From the NCBI RefSeq assembly GCF_040412425.1, contig NC_089777.1, positions 34,497,537 through 34,561,536 on the forward strand: a stretch of DNA of 64,000 nucleotides. Reading direction: 5' to 3'. Positions 1 through 12,422 of this stretch are shown in pieces. Made by a program: the position numbers and the translations under genes. Each line of letters starts with the position of its first letter. Position 1 is the first letter of the stretch. The notes beneath the pieces are model-generated. The model was given only the letters and a program-made list of their open reading frames with translations. It ran no database searches and was not told where the DNA came from. This DNA comes from Macrobrachium rosenbergii. Its lineage: Eukaryota; Arthropoda; Malacostraca; Decapoda; Palaemonidae.

Positions 1-115
1 CCTATATATATATAATATATAATATATATACATATATATATGTAATGTGTATATATATGTATATTGCATATGTTTATGTACACACGCACACACACACACA
101 CACACGGCAAGTGTA
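1..115. repeat. AT/CA low-complexity sequence
   Basis: Irregular TA-rich sequence followed by a short CA run at about 87-105. It is simple sequence with no coding content. Confidence 0.85.
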
Positions 116-238
116 AAAGGGATCTTCAATTGTGGTCTCCCCTCAGTCCCCGTAGGGTGTCGTCGTTACACTGATAAAATAAAAATTAGAAACTTGTATT
201 TTGTAAGACTGCCGTCCTCGATGAGCGCTTTCTTGAAA

Positions 239-241
<3 letters not shown>

Positions 242-328
<87 letters not shown>
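242..328. repeat. (TA)n microsatellite
   Basis: Uninterrupted TA dinucleotide tract of about 87 bp. Open frames across it encode only Tyr-Ile repeats and are artefacts of the repeat. Confidence 0.97.
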
Positions 329-331
<3 letters not shown>

Positions 332-756
332 AATTCATGTCCTGAACCTTTATATATTAACCTATCACTCAGAGAACAAGGAAATTCGTTGTGTTATTGT
401 TAGTGAATTATGAACTATTTGATATCTGCAAGATTAAGAGAAGCCATGGTATTGTGAGATTTTGCGTTAACAAATTGTTTTCGTCTTAAAGATAATTTTT
501 CTTGTTTCTAATGCTTACAGTTTTAAAAAGTTTTTAGGCTATTTCAGTCCGAAAGAAGACGTGTGAAATGCATACCGAGTGCTGTTAGGTCGTTGAAAAT
601 ATGCTCAGTCAGCACCAGTTGGGGAGGAAAACGCTTGCAACAAAATTTTTGTCTTTCAAACTTTTTACTGGCCGCTGAAGAGCAAGAGCCCGTGCCAGCA
701 CAAGGCTGGCTGAATCTTGGTAGTACTGTAGTAGTTTCAAATGAAACTGTACTTGA
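329..756. other. No gene recognised
   Basis: Moderately AT-rich non-repetitive sequence. A 79-codon open frame on the minus strand (544-783) has no motif I can place. It could be a fragment of an old transposon, but nothing seen supports that. Confidence 0.5.
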
Positions 757-935
757 ATGATTAGGTGCTTGCAGTGGTTTCATATTTATAATGACTTATA
801 GGTATAATAATAAGGTACGTACAGTGGTCTTCTAGCTATAATGATTAGGTACTTACAGTGGTTTTATCGTTATGATGGTTAGGTATTACTGTGATTTTAT
901 AGTTACAGTGATTAGATACTTACAGTGGTCTTAAA
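757..935 (+). repeat. Degenerate tandem repeat, about 40-45 bp unit
   Basis: The phrase TGATTAGGTACTTACAGTGG followed by an AT-rich spacer recurs about four times with substitutions and small indels, near 757, 815, 842, 876 and 910. It is a short, old minisatellite. Confidence 0.7.
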
Positions 936-1390
936 CAGTTTACGTGAAATGTGCATGAGCATTTATCTGAAACATTATACAACAAGGCTTATATAAATAC
1001 TGTATGGAATAAAGATTCGCACTCTGGGGACAACAGAATTCCATCTGCTGAAACACAGACTTATATCTGGATCTGACAGCTTCTTCGTTTCAGTTATTCT
1101 CATTAATCTCTTGAGCTTTGGGGAATGAATATCCAAAAATGCTAAGCAAGAATCATATACAATTTTACGGAAAAGTAAGGTAAAGATCCTCGTATTTTTT
1201 TTTTATATATATTTTATCATTGAATTCCCTTTTCAATATATGCCTGGTTTAGAGCAAAGTGGGAGACCAGCACCAACAGTATTTGCTGATTGCTCTGAAT
1301 CCAGAGGTCCACAACAACCATGACTGACTGTGAACACAGGAAGGCTTCTGCCAACACGGACCAGTGCCCAAAGGCGGTCTGTATATATCG

Positions 1391-1735
1391 TAATGTGTAA
1401 AACGGACTTAGGATTAGGCATAACCGAAATATTAATAGGCCTACGTTTGTCTGTCTTCTAGCAGCAATCAGTCTAGGAATCTCTCGGTAGAATATTCAGT
1501 AGGTTATGGAGGCCTTATGCTAGCAAGGGCTCTTGCTCCTCCTCCGAGTATCCCGTACTGGTTAATGTGTGAAAGGAACTTTGGACTAGGCCCAACCGAC
1601 ACAGACGAAATTTCATCAATAGGCCGATGCATCAAACTACAATCAATCTGGGATCTCTTGGTAGAATAGTCAGTAGGTAAAGGAGGCCTTATGCCAGCAA
1701 GGGCTCCTGCTCTTAGTATCCTGTACTTGTAAGAG
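1391..1735 (+). repeat. Two-unit tandem duplication, about 171 bp
   Basis: Unit 1 starts near 1391 (TAATGTGTAAAACGGACTTA) and unit 2 near 1563 (TAATGTGTGAAAGGAACTTT). Both carry the phrase GGAGGCCTTATGC and end near AGTATCC(C/T)GTACT. The copies differ by substitutions and indels. No coding content is recognised. Confidence 0.75.
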
Positions 1736-2395
<660 letters not shown>

Positions 2396-2811
2396 ACAAA
2401 CACACCAACAATAGACGACAGACTGTTCCAGTTAAACCCTCCTGGTCTACTGAGTACAGAAAAGCCTCAGTGCAGATTATGCACAATGGAGCTCTGCTAA
2501 GAAGATCAGCTTGCAAGTACCCATTCCAGACATTTAAACTTAAAGGCGATAGAGGAAGTTCTTGGATGAAATGTAACGCATGACTGATGGAAAACTAGCG
2601 TGACTATCTTTGACTTCCAGTCAGCCTTAGTTGAATAGTTTGAAGAATAGTTTAACTAAATAGTTTAACCAGACCGCTGCAGAGTTGAAGAACTTGGCTC
2701 TCATATGACTGGCTCGTATATAAGTAAGGGAGGGCAGTAAAATAAAAGTATGTGAAGGCTTTTATTTGAATTTTAGTAATTTTATTGAGTCATGAGTGTA
2801 TGTCCTTACAT

Positions 2812-2831
2812 GAATAGAAGTTGGCCCGGAA

Positions 2832-2899
<68 letters not shown>

Positions 2900-2960
2900 G
2901 ATCAATAGAAGTTGGCCATGAAATATTAACATGAATAGAAGTTGGTCCAGAAATTATTTA
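2812..2960 (+). repeat. 30-bp minisatellite interrupted by (ATT)n
   Basis: The phrase AATAGAAGTTGG(C/T)C occurs three times (about 2813, 2906 and 2934). A pure ATT trinucleotide tract lies at 2832-2898 between the first two copies. The ATT tract probably expanded from the AAATTATT at the end of a unit. Confidence 0.8.
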
Positions 2961-3169
2961 TCGTTGTTGTTGTTATTATATGCATGTGAATGTATTTATA
3001 CAGAACGGAGCTAAAATTGGCAATATTTTGCTGAAGGAAGTGAACTTCCGAAACACTGTCCACTTCATACGCCTACAGATAAGGCTTATCAGCAACACAT
3101 CGAACCTCCCAAAGAACACTGCCATTGACCCCTATTTTGCGTGCACGCACTCAAGATAATAATCTAATA

Positions 3170-4080
3170 TTAAGGTAATCTGGTATGTTCCTTTTCTGCA
3201 GCAGAAGATTCTAGTTTGCTATAGTCAGGAGCATCAGGATTAAAGGGCAGTAACCCACACTTTGCAAAACCAGCTTTGATATTTTCTGGTGTCACATACA
3301 GGTAATAAACTGGCAGGCACACTTCTGCAAAGGTAACTCGTGTCAATATCCATTGTGGTGCTCCTTTTCCCCAGTGCTTTGCAGCTTTTGCCCATCCTTT
3401 CTGCAGTGGTCTGAACACTGCACGTCTAGTGGCTGTAAAGTATTATATTAAGCTCATTTAGAGTCTTGGAAGATGATAATTGTTGTGTGTCTCATGGAGA
3501 TTATCGTGGGGCTGGCGCTGTCCCATCTGCTCTTACAGCATGAAGACTGTAATATTTGTCTTCTGGTATACAGAAACCTACTCATAGACCTGCTTGGCCC
3601 CTTTCTCTGCAAGGACTCTTCCTTGTTTTGGTGGGAGGGAGAATCCTGTCTCATCAGTGTTGAAAACGCGTGATGGATCTTCTAAAATGCCAAGTGTATT
3701 TATTTCTGTCAAGTAATCATGAGTTGAGTGAAACCACTGCAGTATTCCTGCCACACTGATTTTTTTTTTTTTTCTTTCGCAGAAGCCTCTTTAGGAACAG
3801 AGTCCACCACTTTTATTTAAGGGTGGTGCCCATAGAGTTAGTCTCTTTCTCTGCACCCCTTTTTCTACTTCAATATCCTTGACCGCATCTATTACATTCT
3901 CCTTTGTCACAGGATGAGGTCTTTTGTTGGCATGATTTATGTAATTTACAAGAACTTTTTCTTCTGCTTCTGTTGAAAGGGGTTAAGGTCCAGGTTTGGA
4001 CTCCATTGCTCTTCTGTCAGACTCTTAGGATCTCGTGTTTCAGAGAGCAACAGGTTCTATACAAAACAAGCAATTGGGCT
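3170..4080 (-). pseudogene. Tigger/pogo-type (CENP-B-like) DDE transposase remnant
   Basis: Read on the minus strand, decayed frames follow the order expected for Tigger/pogo transposases. An N-terminal CENP-B-like DNA-binding segment contains PVTKENVIDAVKDIEVEKG (about 3840-3910). A catalytic segment contains RVFNTDETGFSLPPKQGRV (about 3610-3670), where the Asp of DETG is a family catalytic residue. A C-terminal segment reads ENIKAGFAKCGLLPFNPDA (about 3230-3290). These are joined only across frameshifts and stops, and a poly-T run near 3760 interrupts the sequence. The family encodes cut-and-paste DNA transposition; this copy cannot be functional. Terminal inverted repeats were not located. 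Confidence 0.85.
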
Positions 4081-5930
4081 GTAATGGCTAACGAGAGGTG
4101 ACAAACAAAGGAGGGAGGAGCAGAACAAAACCAAAAAGTTACCTTAAAATTAATTTATTTACAGTAAGATATATACATAATATACAGTAAGTCAGGTTCA
4201 AACTATAAAACTCATATTTATACAAAAATGAGTCAGCAGCAAAAATTAAGTGGTCAGTACAACATTACGAATGAGTAAAAATAAACATAACATTAGCAGC
4301 ACAACAAACAACACAAATGACCAGCAAAATAATTACATTTCATAAATTCAGAGCATAAAACACAAAATAGAGCCGGTACAATAAATGATCAAATCAATAT
4401 ATTAAATATTAAATGATCAAAACCATAGACATAATAAGTCAGGAAGTTAATATTTAAATGAGTCAGTAAAATATTAATTACTCTTAAAAAAAAAAACAAG
4501 CAGATAAAAACAATACTGACGTCCTCCAATACCGGAGGATCGCGACCAGAGCCAACACGGCAACCATCTCGTCCTCAGATACTCTTGCTGTTCTGCTGCA
4601 GAGATCTGACTCACAGGTACGAATACCTGCTGCCTTGGACAGGATGACTCGTTGCTGCTTACGAACCTGACTGGCGAAGTCTGGCACCATCCACTATACG
4701 CCAACTTGCCAGCAAGAAAAACAAGGAGGTTTAACCCAAAGGGAACAATCGGCAAACGATTGTTCCTAACACAGACAGTTTGTGCCTAATTGCTGCCTCA
4801 GGAATGCCGTGTTTGTTTCCTGAAGCCCTGGAGGACATACGCATCCTGTATAGTAATATAATAATAATAATGATAAACACTTGTTTAGATTTTTAAATGT
4901 TTATTATTGTTATTTAATAATTTCATAGATATTTAATTTATTTTTCTGTAAATGATTTAGACAAGAGAAAAAATACTTACACTGAAGGGCATCATCATCA
5001 TATTGTCTTCTTCTAATACACTTTTTTTTCTGACATAGTTTTGTCTTGACATCTTGTTAGCTTACTTTTATATATCTGAGAAATTTTGCCAGGCTGCCTG
5101 CATAAATGAAAGAACGTTAGTTAGTATTGCAAGAAAGAATGAAAAATAAAATTTTTCAATACTACCAATTAGTACGCATTCCCACTTCCTTTTGTACGCG
5201 CGTACAGTCAGTTTGTACGCGCGTAAACGCAGAAAAGGTATGCTTAGATGAGTACTAAACGACTTGAGCCCAGGTTCAGTGGAAGGTTACCTATAAAATT
5301 GTCAAGGCCACTCTCTTTTGATGGAGGTATTTTGGGTGAGGCCACGGTTTCCTTTTAATGCTGGTTATGGCCTCTGAAAAGCAAACTTGAAATATTGCGT
5401 ACTAATTGGAATTTTATTTTCACTCCTTCAATTTGTGGCAGCAAACTCCCCTTCCAATTTTCAAATGATTTTGCAATTTCTGCTGTCAAATGTAGTTCAG
5501 CCGTTTGGCCATGAACTGCAAAACCTGAGAAAGAAATTATATTATCAACAGTATGCTAAAACTTACCTTCCATAAAGTTCCTGACATTTTGTGTAAGAAA
5601 TCTGTTTTTACTATTATTATTTTTAAAGATTATTATTATTACATCGTTTCTGTTTAAGATAAATGCGTGTAAGTGTAAAGGATATTGACGTTGTCATTGA
5701 GGTATATTTTGTTAATTTTATTTCCATCTTTAGATCGCATTTCTGGAAGGTCAGCTTTTCCCCTGTAACTGGTACTAACTGGACTGGTGCGTACGGATTG
5801 ATTAACTAACTCCACGTTTTTATTTTTTTATTTTTTTTTTTAGTTATCTCATGTAATCTCATTTTATTTTATCGGATTTTCTTCCGCTGTGTGTGTCCTT
5901 TGTCGTGTAGCACTCTGCTTTTCCAACTGG
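4081..5930. other. AT-rich stretch, no gene recognised
   Basis: From 4110 to 4470 the sequence is A-rich and repeats short phrases such as AAATGAGTCAG and AAATGATCAAA, suggesting degenerate simple sequence. Overlapping minus-strand open frames of 93 and 68 codons (4474-4755) have no recognisable domain. At 5181-5230 the phrase TTGTACGCGCGTA occurs twice. Nothing supports a gene. Confidence 0.4.
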
Positions 5931-5939
5931 GGCTACAGT

Positions 5940-6262
5940 TTGGTCTGTAATAATAATAATAATAATAATAATATAATAATATAATAATAATAATATATGA
6001 AGAGAGCAGACCTTCTTTCAAGCAAGTCTTGTTAAAGAGAATGGCAGTATCAGTGGAATTGATTTTATATATGGTCTTTTCAGTTCTTATTATTATTTTC
6101 TTCTCATCAGGGCTGATATTTTCTAATAACTGGCCCATTTCCTCACCCAGACTATGAACATCGGCCAGTTATTAGCAAATATCAGTCCTGATGAGAAGAA
6201 AATAATAAGAAGAATTGAAAAGACCACATATAAAACCAACTCCGCTGATGCTGCCATTCTCT

Positions 6263-6310
<48 letters not shown>
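5940..6310. repeat. Imperfect inverted repeat flanked by (AAT)n tracts
   Basis: A segment reading on the minus strand from about 6143 to 6000 and one reading on the plus strand from about 6154 to 6262 are homologous, separated by about 10 bp. Both translate to a similar peptide containing NISPDEKKII, so an element fragment is duplicated head to head. The outer end of each arm runs into an AAT/ATT microsatellite (5948-5998 and 6263-6310). The peptide is not one I can assign to a family. Confidence 0.8.
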
Positions 6311-6376
6311 GTTCCCCTATACTTCGTTTGCGTTAGGGAGCGTCCTGTAACTTTTGCTGGGTTGAGTTGACTGCTG

Positions 6377-6551
6377 TTGAGTTGGCGGGAATGTTGCCAT
6401 TGCTTCTTGCGTTGGTGCTTTCGGATTCTCAGTCCGTGTAGGTCGTGTCGGTACTCAACTATTTATTTATTATATCTATGTCAGTCAGTCGGTGTGTCAG
6501 TTGCTGATGGTCTGATTCTCATCTTTGGTAACGAACCTATTTTAATTTTAG
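6377..6551. other. Non-repetitive stretch, no gene recognised
   Basis: A 107-codon plus-strand open frame starts here (6377-6700), but its second half lies inside the interspersed repeat that follows. It is therefore unlikely to be a real gene. Confidence 0.5.
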
Positions 6552-6930
6552 GTAAAGAAAACTATTGCCGGCATTGTCTGTCCGTCGCACTTTATTCTTT
6601 CCGCCCTCAGATCTTGCTACTGAGGCTGGGGCTGCCACCCATAAATGGTATGGTGATCATCCACCCTCCAATCGCAAACATACCAAACGCAGCCCTCTAA
6701 CTCAATAATTTTATTTTATTAAGATTAAAGAAGTTGTGATAATTGTGCTTCTGGCAACGATATGGGATAAGCAACCACCATTACCATTAGTTAAAGTTTC
6801 ATAGGCTGCAGCATACAGCATTATACCGAGACCACCGAAAGAGAGATCTATTTTCGGTGGTTTTGATTCTCGCTGGCAATGTTACGAAAACTCGATTGCG
6901 CCGAAGAAACTTCGGCGCATTTCTTGTTTT
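6552..6930 (+). mobile_element. Hairpin-rich interspersed repeat, copy 1
   Basis: About 380 bp shared with 57121-57530. Internal self-complementary pieces include ACTGAGGCTGGGGCTGCC against AGCCCTCTAACTCAAT, CCACCGAAAGA against TTTCGGTGG, and a terminal GCGCCGAAGAAACTTCGGCGC hairpin. It begins GTAAAGAAAACTATTG and ends near CGCATTTCTTG. It has no coding capacity and behaves as a short non-autonomous element. I recall the family as common in decapod sequences, from memory only. Confidence 0.8.
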
Positions 6931-8208
6931 CTTGATGTAAACATTTTTATGCATTATTGTAGGGGCTGTTGCAGTGGGCTAGTGTCTTTACCCTCATTAT
7001 ATTCCCCATTTTGGTCTTAATGTCATTAGTATTGTTTATAAGTGGATAGAATTGCGCGGAAAATAAACATGTTTCCTACATAATGATTCGAAAGTGTGTA
7101 TACAAAATGCCCTCGCGTCCAGGACACAACTCTCGGTTTTCCTTGCTGTAAATTTTTTACAGATTTATATGATCGAATACTGGGCTGTAAAAGTTCTACG
7201 ATCAACGGCAGCTCTGAACTGTTTCAGTGTATCATCATCTTTACGCCCCATCCATTTTGTCTAATCGTTCACTTTGTTTGTTTATGTAGAGCCCTCCACA
7301 GGACACCTCTGTAGCAGGCCTTGTACGTTTTCAAAATAAGGAAGTTTTATGAGTTCTTTTATAATTGTCTTTTAGTGTTTTCTCGTCATTATCGTAGTTC
7401 CAGCAGAATAAGTGTCTTTGGTTCTTTTTAAAATTGCTTTCTTTCTTGTATGCTGTCTACTTCAGGCGGTCATTTCGTCAAACGCCCAGTGCGCAGTGAA
7501 CAAATGCTCTCTGCCTGACTTAGCAATTGTTCTAGGTTCAAATAGCCTATATGCTTCACTTGCATGTCTGAAAACATATTCATTGGTCTAAAGAAGCTTG
7601 GCGGTTTCTCGGGGATATGTTTGTTCATCATATTTTAGTGCTTTAAAGACTGGAAGTATATTTTAGTCTTATTCGAAAGGCGCTTTACTGGGAGCCAATG
7701 TAGCTCAGTTACTGATATTGTGCATTTATCACTGTGTGTGTATCGTATTTGAAGACGTCACATGTCACAGAATTACAGCGCTGTTGACTGACTTTTTATT
7801 TATTTATTTATTTATTTTTAGTAAAATTCTGAACATGATTCTAAAGATTAGTTTTCCTTCAGTCTTGGAAGGGAGGGAGTTGTACATACTACAACAGTTT
7901 TCATTGTGTAAGTGTTAAAGTATATCGTGGCTTTTGTTCATCCTTTATTGTGTACATTCAAGTTTATTTCACTTATATGGAAAGAATCTTTTATCAGCGG
8001 GAGTGATTTTTTTTTAATATATTTTAGCACCTGTTGCATTTTTACCTTTGATGGTCAGTATTGTATGACAACTGCCTGCAGTGATAAATCAACCAGTGAT
8101 TTCTTCTTCCGGTCTTGTATTTTCTGTGTATAATATTACTGGTCTCCTTATAACGGTCTCCTACCATTTTGATAAGCTTTCTTTTTTTACTTGCTTTTAT
8201 TTAACTTG
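6931..8208. other. AT-rich stretch, no gene recognised
   Basis: Mixed AT-rich sequence with a short (TTTA)n run at about 7797-7822. Open frames of 66-73 codons at 7096-8133 lack recognisable domains and typical coding composition. Confidence 0.45.
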
Positions 8209-8210
8209 AC

Positions 8211-8281
<71 letters not shown>

Positions 8282-8287
8282 GTCTGT
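8209..8287 (+). repeat. (CTGT)n tetranucleotide microsatellite
   Basis: About 18 near-perfect CTGT units with a single CTGTTTGT variant near the right end. It directly precedes the pyrimidine-rich region. Confidence 0.97.
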
Positions 8288-8552
8288 CCTCAAGTCTTGT
8301 AACTCAACTTCTTTCGACGTGAAACCTTCATCCGGATGGATGTTTGAAATTCTGCATGGTTACCAATCCTGCGACAACTCTTTACATGATCAGAAGCGTC
8401 AGCTGTGACCCTAGTGACCCTACAGTGACCTCTCCCCAGTATCTCAGATTTTTGTATGAAACTCTTCGGATTTTTCACATCTTCTTGACTCGGTGGAATC
8501 TGTCGTCTTATAACCCCTCCCCCTTCCCTTTTCCATCCCCCTCCCCTCCTCC

Positions 8553-8875
8553 CCATCACATGATCAAGTATTAATTTAGCTGTGTCCTCCCCCCTCCTTC
8601 CCTCTTCCCTCCCCCTCCCTTCCCACTTCCCTCCCCTCCTCTCCCCTCCCTCCCCTCCCCTCGCCCTTCCGAAGCACACGATCAAGTGTTACTTTAGCTG
8701 CATCCTCCCCCTCCCCTTCCCTCCCCCCTACCCTCCCCTCCCCTATTCCGAAGCACATGATCAAATGTGTTAATTTAGTTGTACTTTCCCTCTTCCCCTC
8801 CCCTTCCTTCTCCATCCCCTTCCATCTCTCCCCCTTTCCCTCCGGAGCATGCATCAAATGTTAATTTAGCTGTGT
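8553..8875 (+). repeat. Tandem repeat, about 95-110 bp unit, in pyrimidine-rich DNA
   Basis: The phrase CACATGATCAAGTGTTAATT followed by TAGCTGTGTCCTCC recurs near 8556, 8664, 8753, 8846 and again at about 9211. C/T-only sequence of variable length separates the copies. The copies differ by substitutions and by the length of the pyrimidine filler. Confidence 0.85.
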
Positions 8876-9990
8876 CAAATCCTCCCTCCTTCCTCTAATC
8901 CCCTCTTCCCCTCCACCTACTCCTTCCTCCTACCCCTTTCTTCCTCCAACCTCCTCCTCTTTCCTCTGTCCCCTTTTCCTTACTTTCCTCCCTCCCCGTT
9001 TTCCCTCCATCCTGTCTCAGCTTCTCCTTTCCCCCTACCTCCCCTCCATCTCCTCCTCTTCCTTATTTCTCCTTCCTCACCCTCCCCTCACCTTCATCTT
9101 CATCCTCTCCCCCATCCCCCTCTACTCGCCTCTCCCTATCCTCCTCCCCTCCCCTCCCTATCTTCCCTCCCCTCCCCTCCCTATCTTCCCCTTCCCCTCC
9201 CCTTCCGGAGCACACGATCAAGTGTTAACTTAGCTGTGTCCTCCCATCTCCTTCCCTATTCCCTCCCCTTCCCTCTTCCATCCCACTCCACTTCCCCCTC
9301 CCCTCCCCTCTTCCCTCCCCCTCCCCTTTCCCTCCCTATCTCCTCCCCTACCTTGTCCTCTCCCATTTCCACCTCACCCTTCCTCCTCCACCCCCTCCTC
9401 CTCTTCCTCCTCCTCCTCCATCTCCTTCCCTATTCCCTCCCCTTCCCTCTTCCAGTCCTCGTCAACTTCTCCTCTCCCCTCCTTCCTCCCTACCTTGTCC
9501 CTCCTCCCATCTCCTCCTTCCCTTCCTCTTCCTCCTTCTCCTCCTCCTCATTTTCCCCTTCTCTTCCCATCTCCTTCCCTTTTCCTCCCTCCTCCTCCTC
9601 CTCATTTCCCTCCTCTCCTCCACTTTCCTCCTCCTCATTGTCCTACTCCTCCTCATTTTTCTCTTCCTCCCTCCCTCCTCCTCCTCACTTTCCTCTATCC
9701 CCTTCATTTCCCTCCTCCCCTTCCCCGTATCCTTCTCCTCCCCTCACCCTCCCATTCTCACCTTCCTCCCCTCACCTCCCACTCACCTTCCTCTCTACCT
9801 TCCTCTCTTCCAATACCCATTCATTTCTGCTTCTTCCCCTCCTTTCCTCATTCCCTTCCTCACCTTCCTACTCCCCACCCCTTCCTTCCCTCCTTCCCCT
9901 CTCCCCTCCTTCACTGCCTTCCTCACCCTCCCTGTAAACGGATACCCTTCCTCCCTTCCCCATCCTCCTCTTCCACCCTTCCTCACCTCC
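8876..9990 (+). repeat. Extended polypyrimidine tract
   Basis: About 1.1 kb composed almost only of C and T on the plus strand (CTCC, CTTCC and CCTCCT blocks), broken once near 9205 by the unit phrase of the preceding tandem repeat. A 233-codon open frame here (9236-9937) is Ser/Pro/Leu only and reflects composition. Such tracts can form triplex (H-DNA) structures; that is a general property, not something shown here. Confidence 0.95.
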
Positions 9991-10085
9991 CGATAACTGA
10001 TAATCGCCTTATTAACTGCAGTCATTAATCGGGTTACAGTTTCCTTTGTCAAAACTAAAATTACGAAATAAAAATATAAAATTGA

Positions 10086-10359
10086 AAACATGCTTATTAA
10101 AATGCACTTCAAAAGAAAATATTTGAGAACACACCAGATCTTTCTTACAGTTAGTCTTGTTCATAATAAAAGGTTTGGTTAAACATGGAAGGAACTGTTA
10201 CAAGAAATAAAAAAAATCTATTTCTTTTCTTGTAGCATTTCCTTCCATGTTTGGGCCCCACGCTTTTATTTTTCTAGACGTGATTAATTGTAAGAAAATC
10301 CCGGTGTGTCTCAAATATTACTTTTTTACTTTTTAGTGCATTTTAATAAAAGCATGTTT
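10086..10359. mobile_element. Foldback/MITE-like inverted repeat
   Basis: Two arms of about 120-135 bp are imperfect reverse complements. The left arm starts AAACATGCTTATTAAAATGC (10086) and the right arm ends in its complement, TTTAATAAAAGCATGTTT (about 10342-10359). Inner parts of both arms include AACATGGAAGGAA and its complement TTCCTTCCATGTT. The loop is only about 10 bp of A/T. There is no coding capacity. It sits exactly between the pyrimidine tract and the purine-rich satellite. Confidence 0.85.
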
Positions 10360-10649
10360 AAAAAATTTTATATATTTTTTATTATTTTAATGTGAGTGAG
10401 AGTTTATTACTATATACAATAGGTTGTATTAGTGATGGTTCATAATTATGAAATCTTTTTAATCCAGCAACGTGTCGAGCAAGTTTCATTTAAGAACTTT
10501 GGAAATATACTTGAAACTTTTCAAACACAGATTCTTTTTAGATTATGAACTTATCCATCGGAATTTTGTGGATGATATAATTCACAGATGAATTTGTTAA
10601 CTCTTGCACGTTTAAAGGTTTTTATGTCTGTCGTTTCTCCTCCACTTAC
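10360..10649. other. AT-rich spacer before the satellite
   Basis: Unique AT-rich sequence with no recognised feature. Satellite-like pyrimidine phrases begin at about 10650. Confidence 0.6.
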
Positions 10650-11163
10650 CCAAAAGCTCCCCTTCTCCTTCCTACCTCTCATAGAGAGAAGGAGAAAGAG
10701 ATAGGAGAAAGAAGAAAGAAGTGAGAGAGAGAGAGAGAGAGAGAGGAAAAGAGGCTTTTTAAGGGCTGAAAGGAGGGGTGGGACCTCCTTCCTGCCCTGT
10801 GCCCCCTTCTCTCTCTTCCTCTACCTCTCACTGGAGAGAAGGAGAGAGAGAAAGAGACAGAGGAAAAGAAAGAAAGAAGAAGAAGAGAGAGAGAGAGAGA
10901 GAGAGAGAAAAAAAGAAGCTAAGGACTGAAAGGGAGGGTGGGACCTCCTTCCTGCTCCTGTGCCCTCTCTTCCTACCTTCTCACAGAGAGAATGAGAGAG
11001 ACAAAGAGACAGAGAAAGGGAGAAAGAAGAAGAGAGAGAGAGGAAAAGAGGCTAAGGACTGAAAGGGAGGGGTGGACCTCCTCTCGCTCCCTGTGCCCTT
11101 CTCCACTCCTACCTCTCATGAGAGAGAAGGGGAGAGAGAGAAAGAGACAGAGAAAGGAAGAAA

Positions 11164-11200
<37 letters not shown>

Positions 11201-11616
11201 GAAAAGAAGCCAAGGACTGAAAGGAGGTGGACCTCCTTCCTGCCTCTGTGCCCTCTTCCTCCTCCTACCTCAATGAGAGAAGGAGAGAGAGAAAGAGACA
11301 GAGAAAGGAAGAAAGAAGAAGAGAGAGAGAGAGAGAGAAAAGAAGCTAAGGACTGAAAGGGAGGGGTGGGACCTCCTTCTGCCCTGTGCCTTTCTCCTTC
11401 CTCCCCACTTCACCGAGAGAGAGAGAGAGAGAGAGAGATGAGAGAGGAGATAGAGAGAGAAGAGAGAGAGAGAGAGAGAGATTTAAAGATATGAAGGGAT
11501 TGAAAGGGAGGGGTGGGGACTCCTTCCTGCTCCCCAGGCTCCTTCTCTTCCTACCTCTCACAGAGAGAAGGAGAGAGAGAAAGAGACAGAGAAAGGAAGA
11601 AAGAAGAAGAAGAAGA

Positions 11617-11666
<50 letters not shown>

Positions 11667-11813
11667 GAAGCCAAGGACTGAAAGGGAGGGGTGGGACCTC
11701 CCTTCCTGCCCTGTGCCTCTCCTCTTCTTCCTACCTCCTTCACAGGAGAGAAGGAGAGAGAAAGAGACAGAGAAAGGAAGGAAAGAAGAAGAAGAAGAAG
11801 AAGAAGAAGAGAG

Positions 11814-11872
<59 letters not shown>

Positions 11873-12017
11873 AAGAAGCTAAGGACTGAAAGGGAGGGTG
11901 GGGACTCCTCCTGCCCTCCCAGGCTCCCTTCTCCTACCTCTCACAGAGAGAAGGGGAGAGAGAGAAAGACAGAGAAAGGGGAAGCAAAGAAGAAGCAGAA
12001 GAAGAAGAAGAAGAAGA

Positions 12018-12077
<60 letters not shown>

Positions 12078-12200
12078 GAAGCTAAGGACTGAAAGGGAGG
12101 GGTGGGACCTCCCTTCCTGCCCTGTGCCCTTCTCCTCTTCCTACCTCTCACAGAGAGAAGGAGAGAGAGAAAGAGACAGAGAAAGGAAGAAAGAAGAAGA

Positions 12201-12238
<38 letters not shown>

Positions 12239-12370
12239 GAAGGAAGGACTGAAAAGGAGGGGTGGACCCATCTCTGCCCTGTGCCCTTCTCCCTCTTCCT
12301 CCTACCCTCTCTCAGAGAGAAAGAGACAGAAAGAAGAAAGAATGGAAGAAGAAGAAGAAGAAGAAGAGAG

Positions 12371-12422
<52 letters not shown>

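Noticed and set aside
544..783. Small protein of 79 codons on the minus strand
   Set aside because: It has an overlapping open frame on the other strand, no recognisable motif and no supporting splice or start signals.
9236..9937. 233-codon Ser/Pro/Leu open frame
   Set aside because: It lies in a pure C/T tract, where stop codons are rare by composition.
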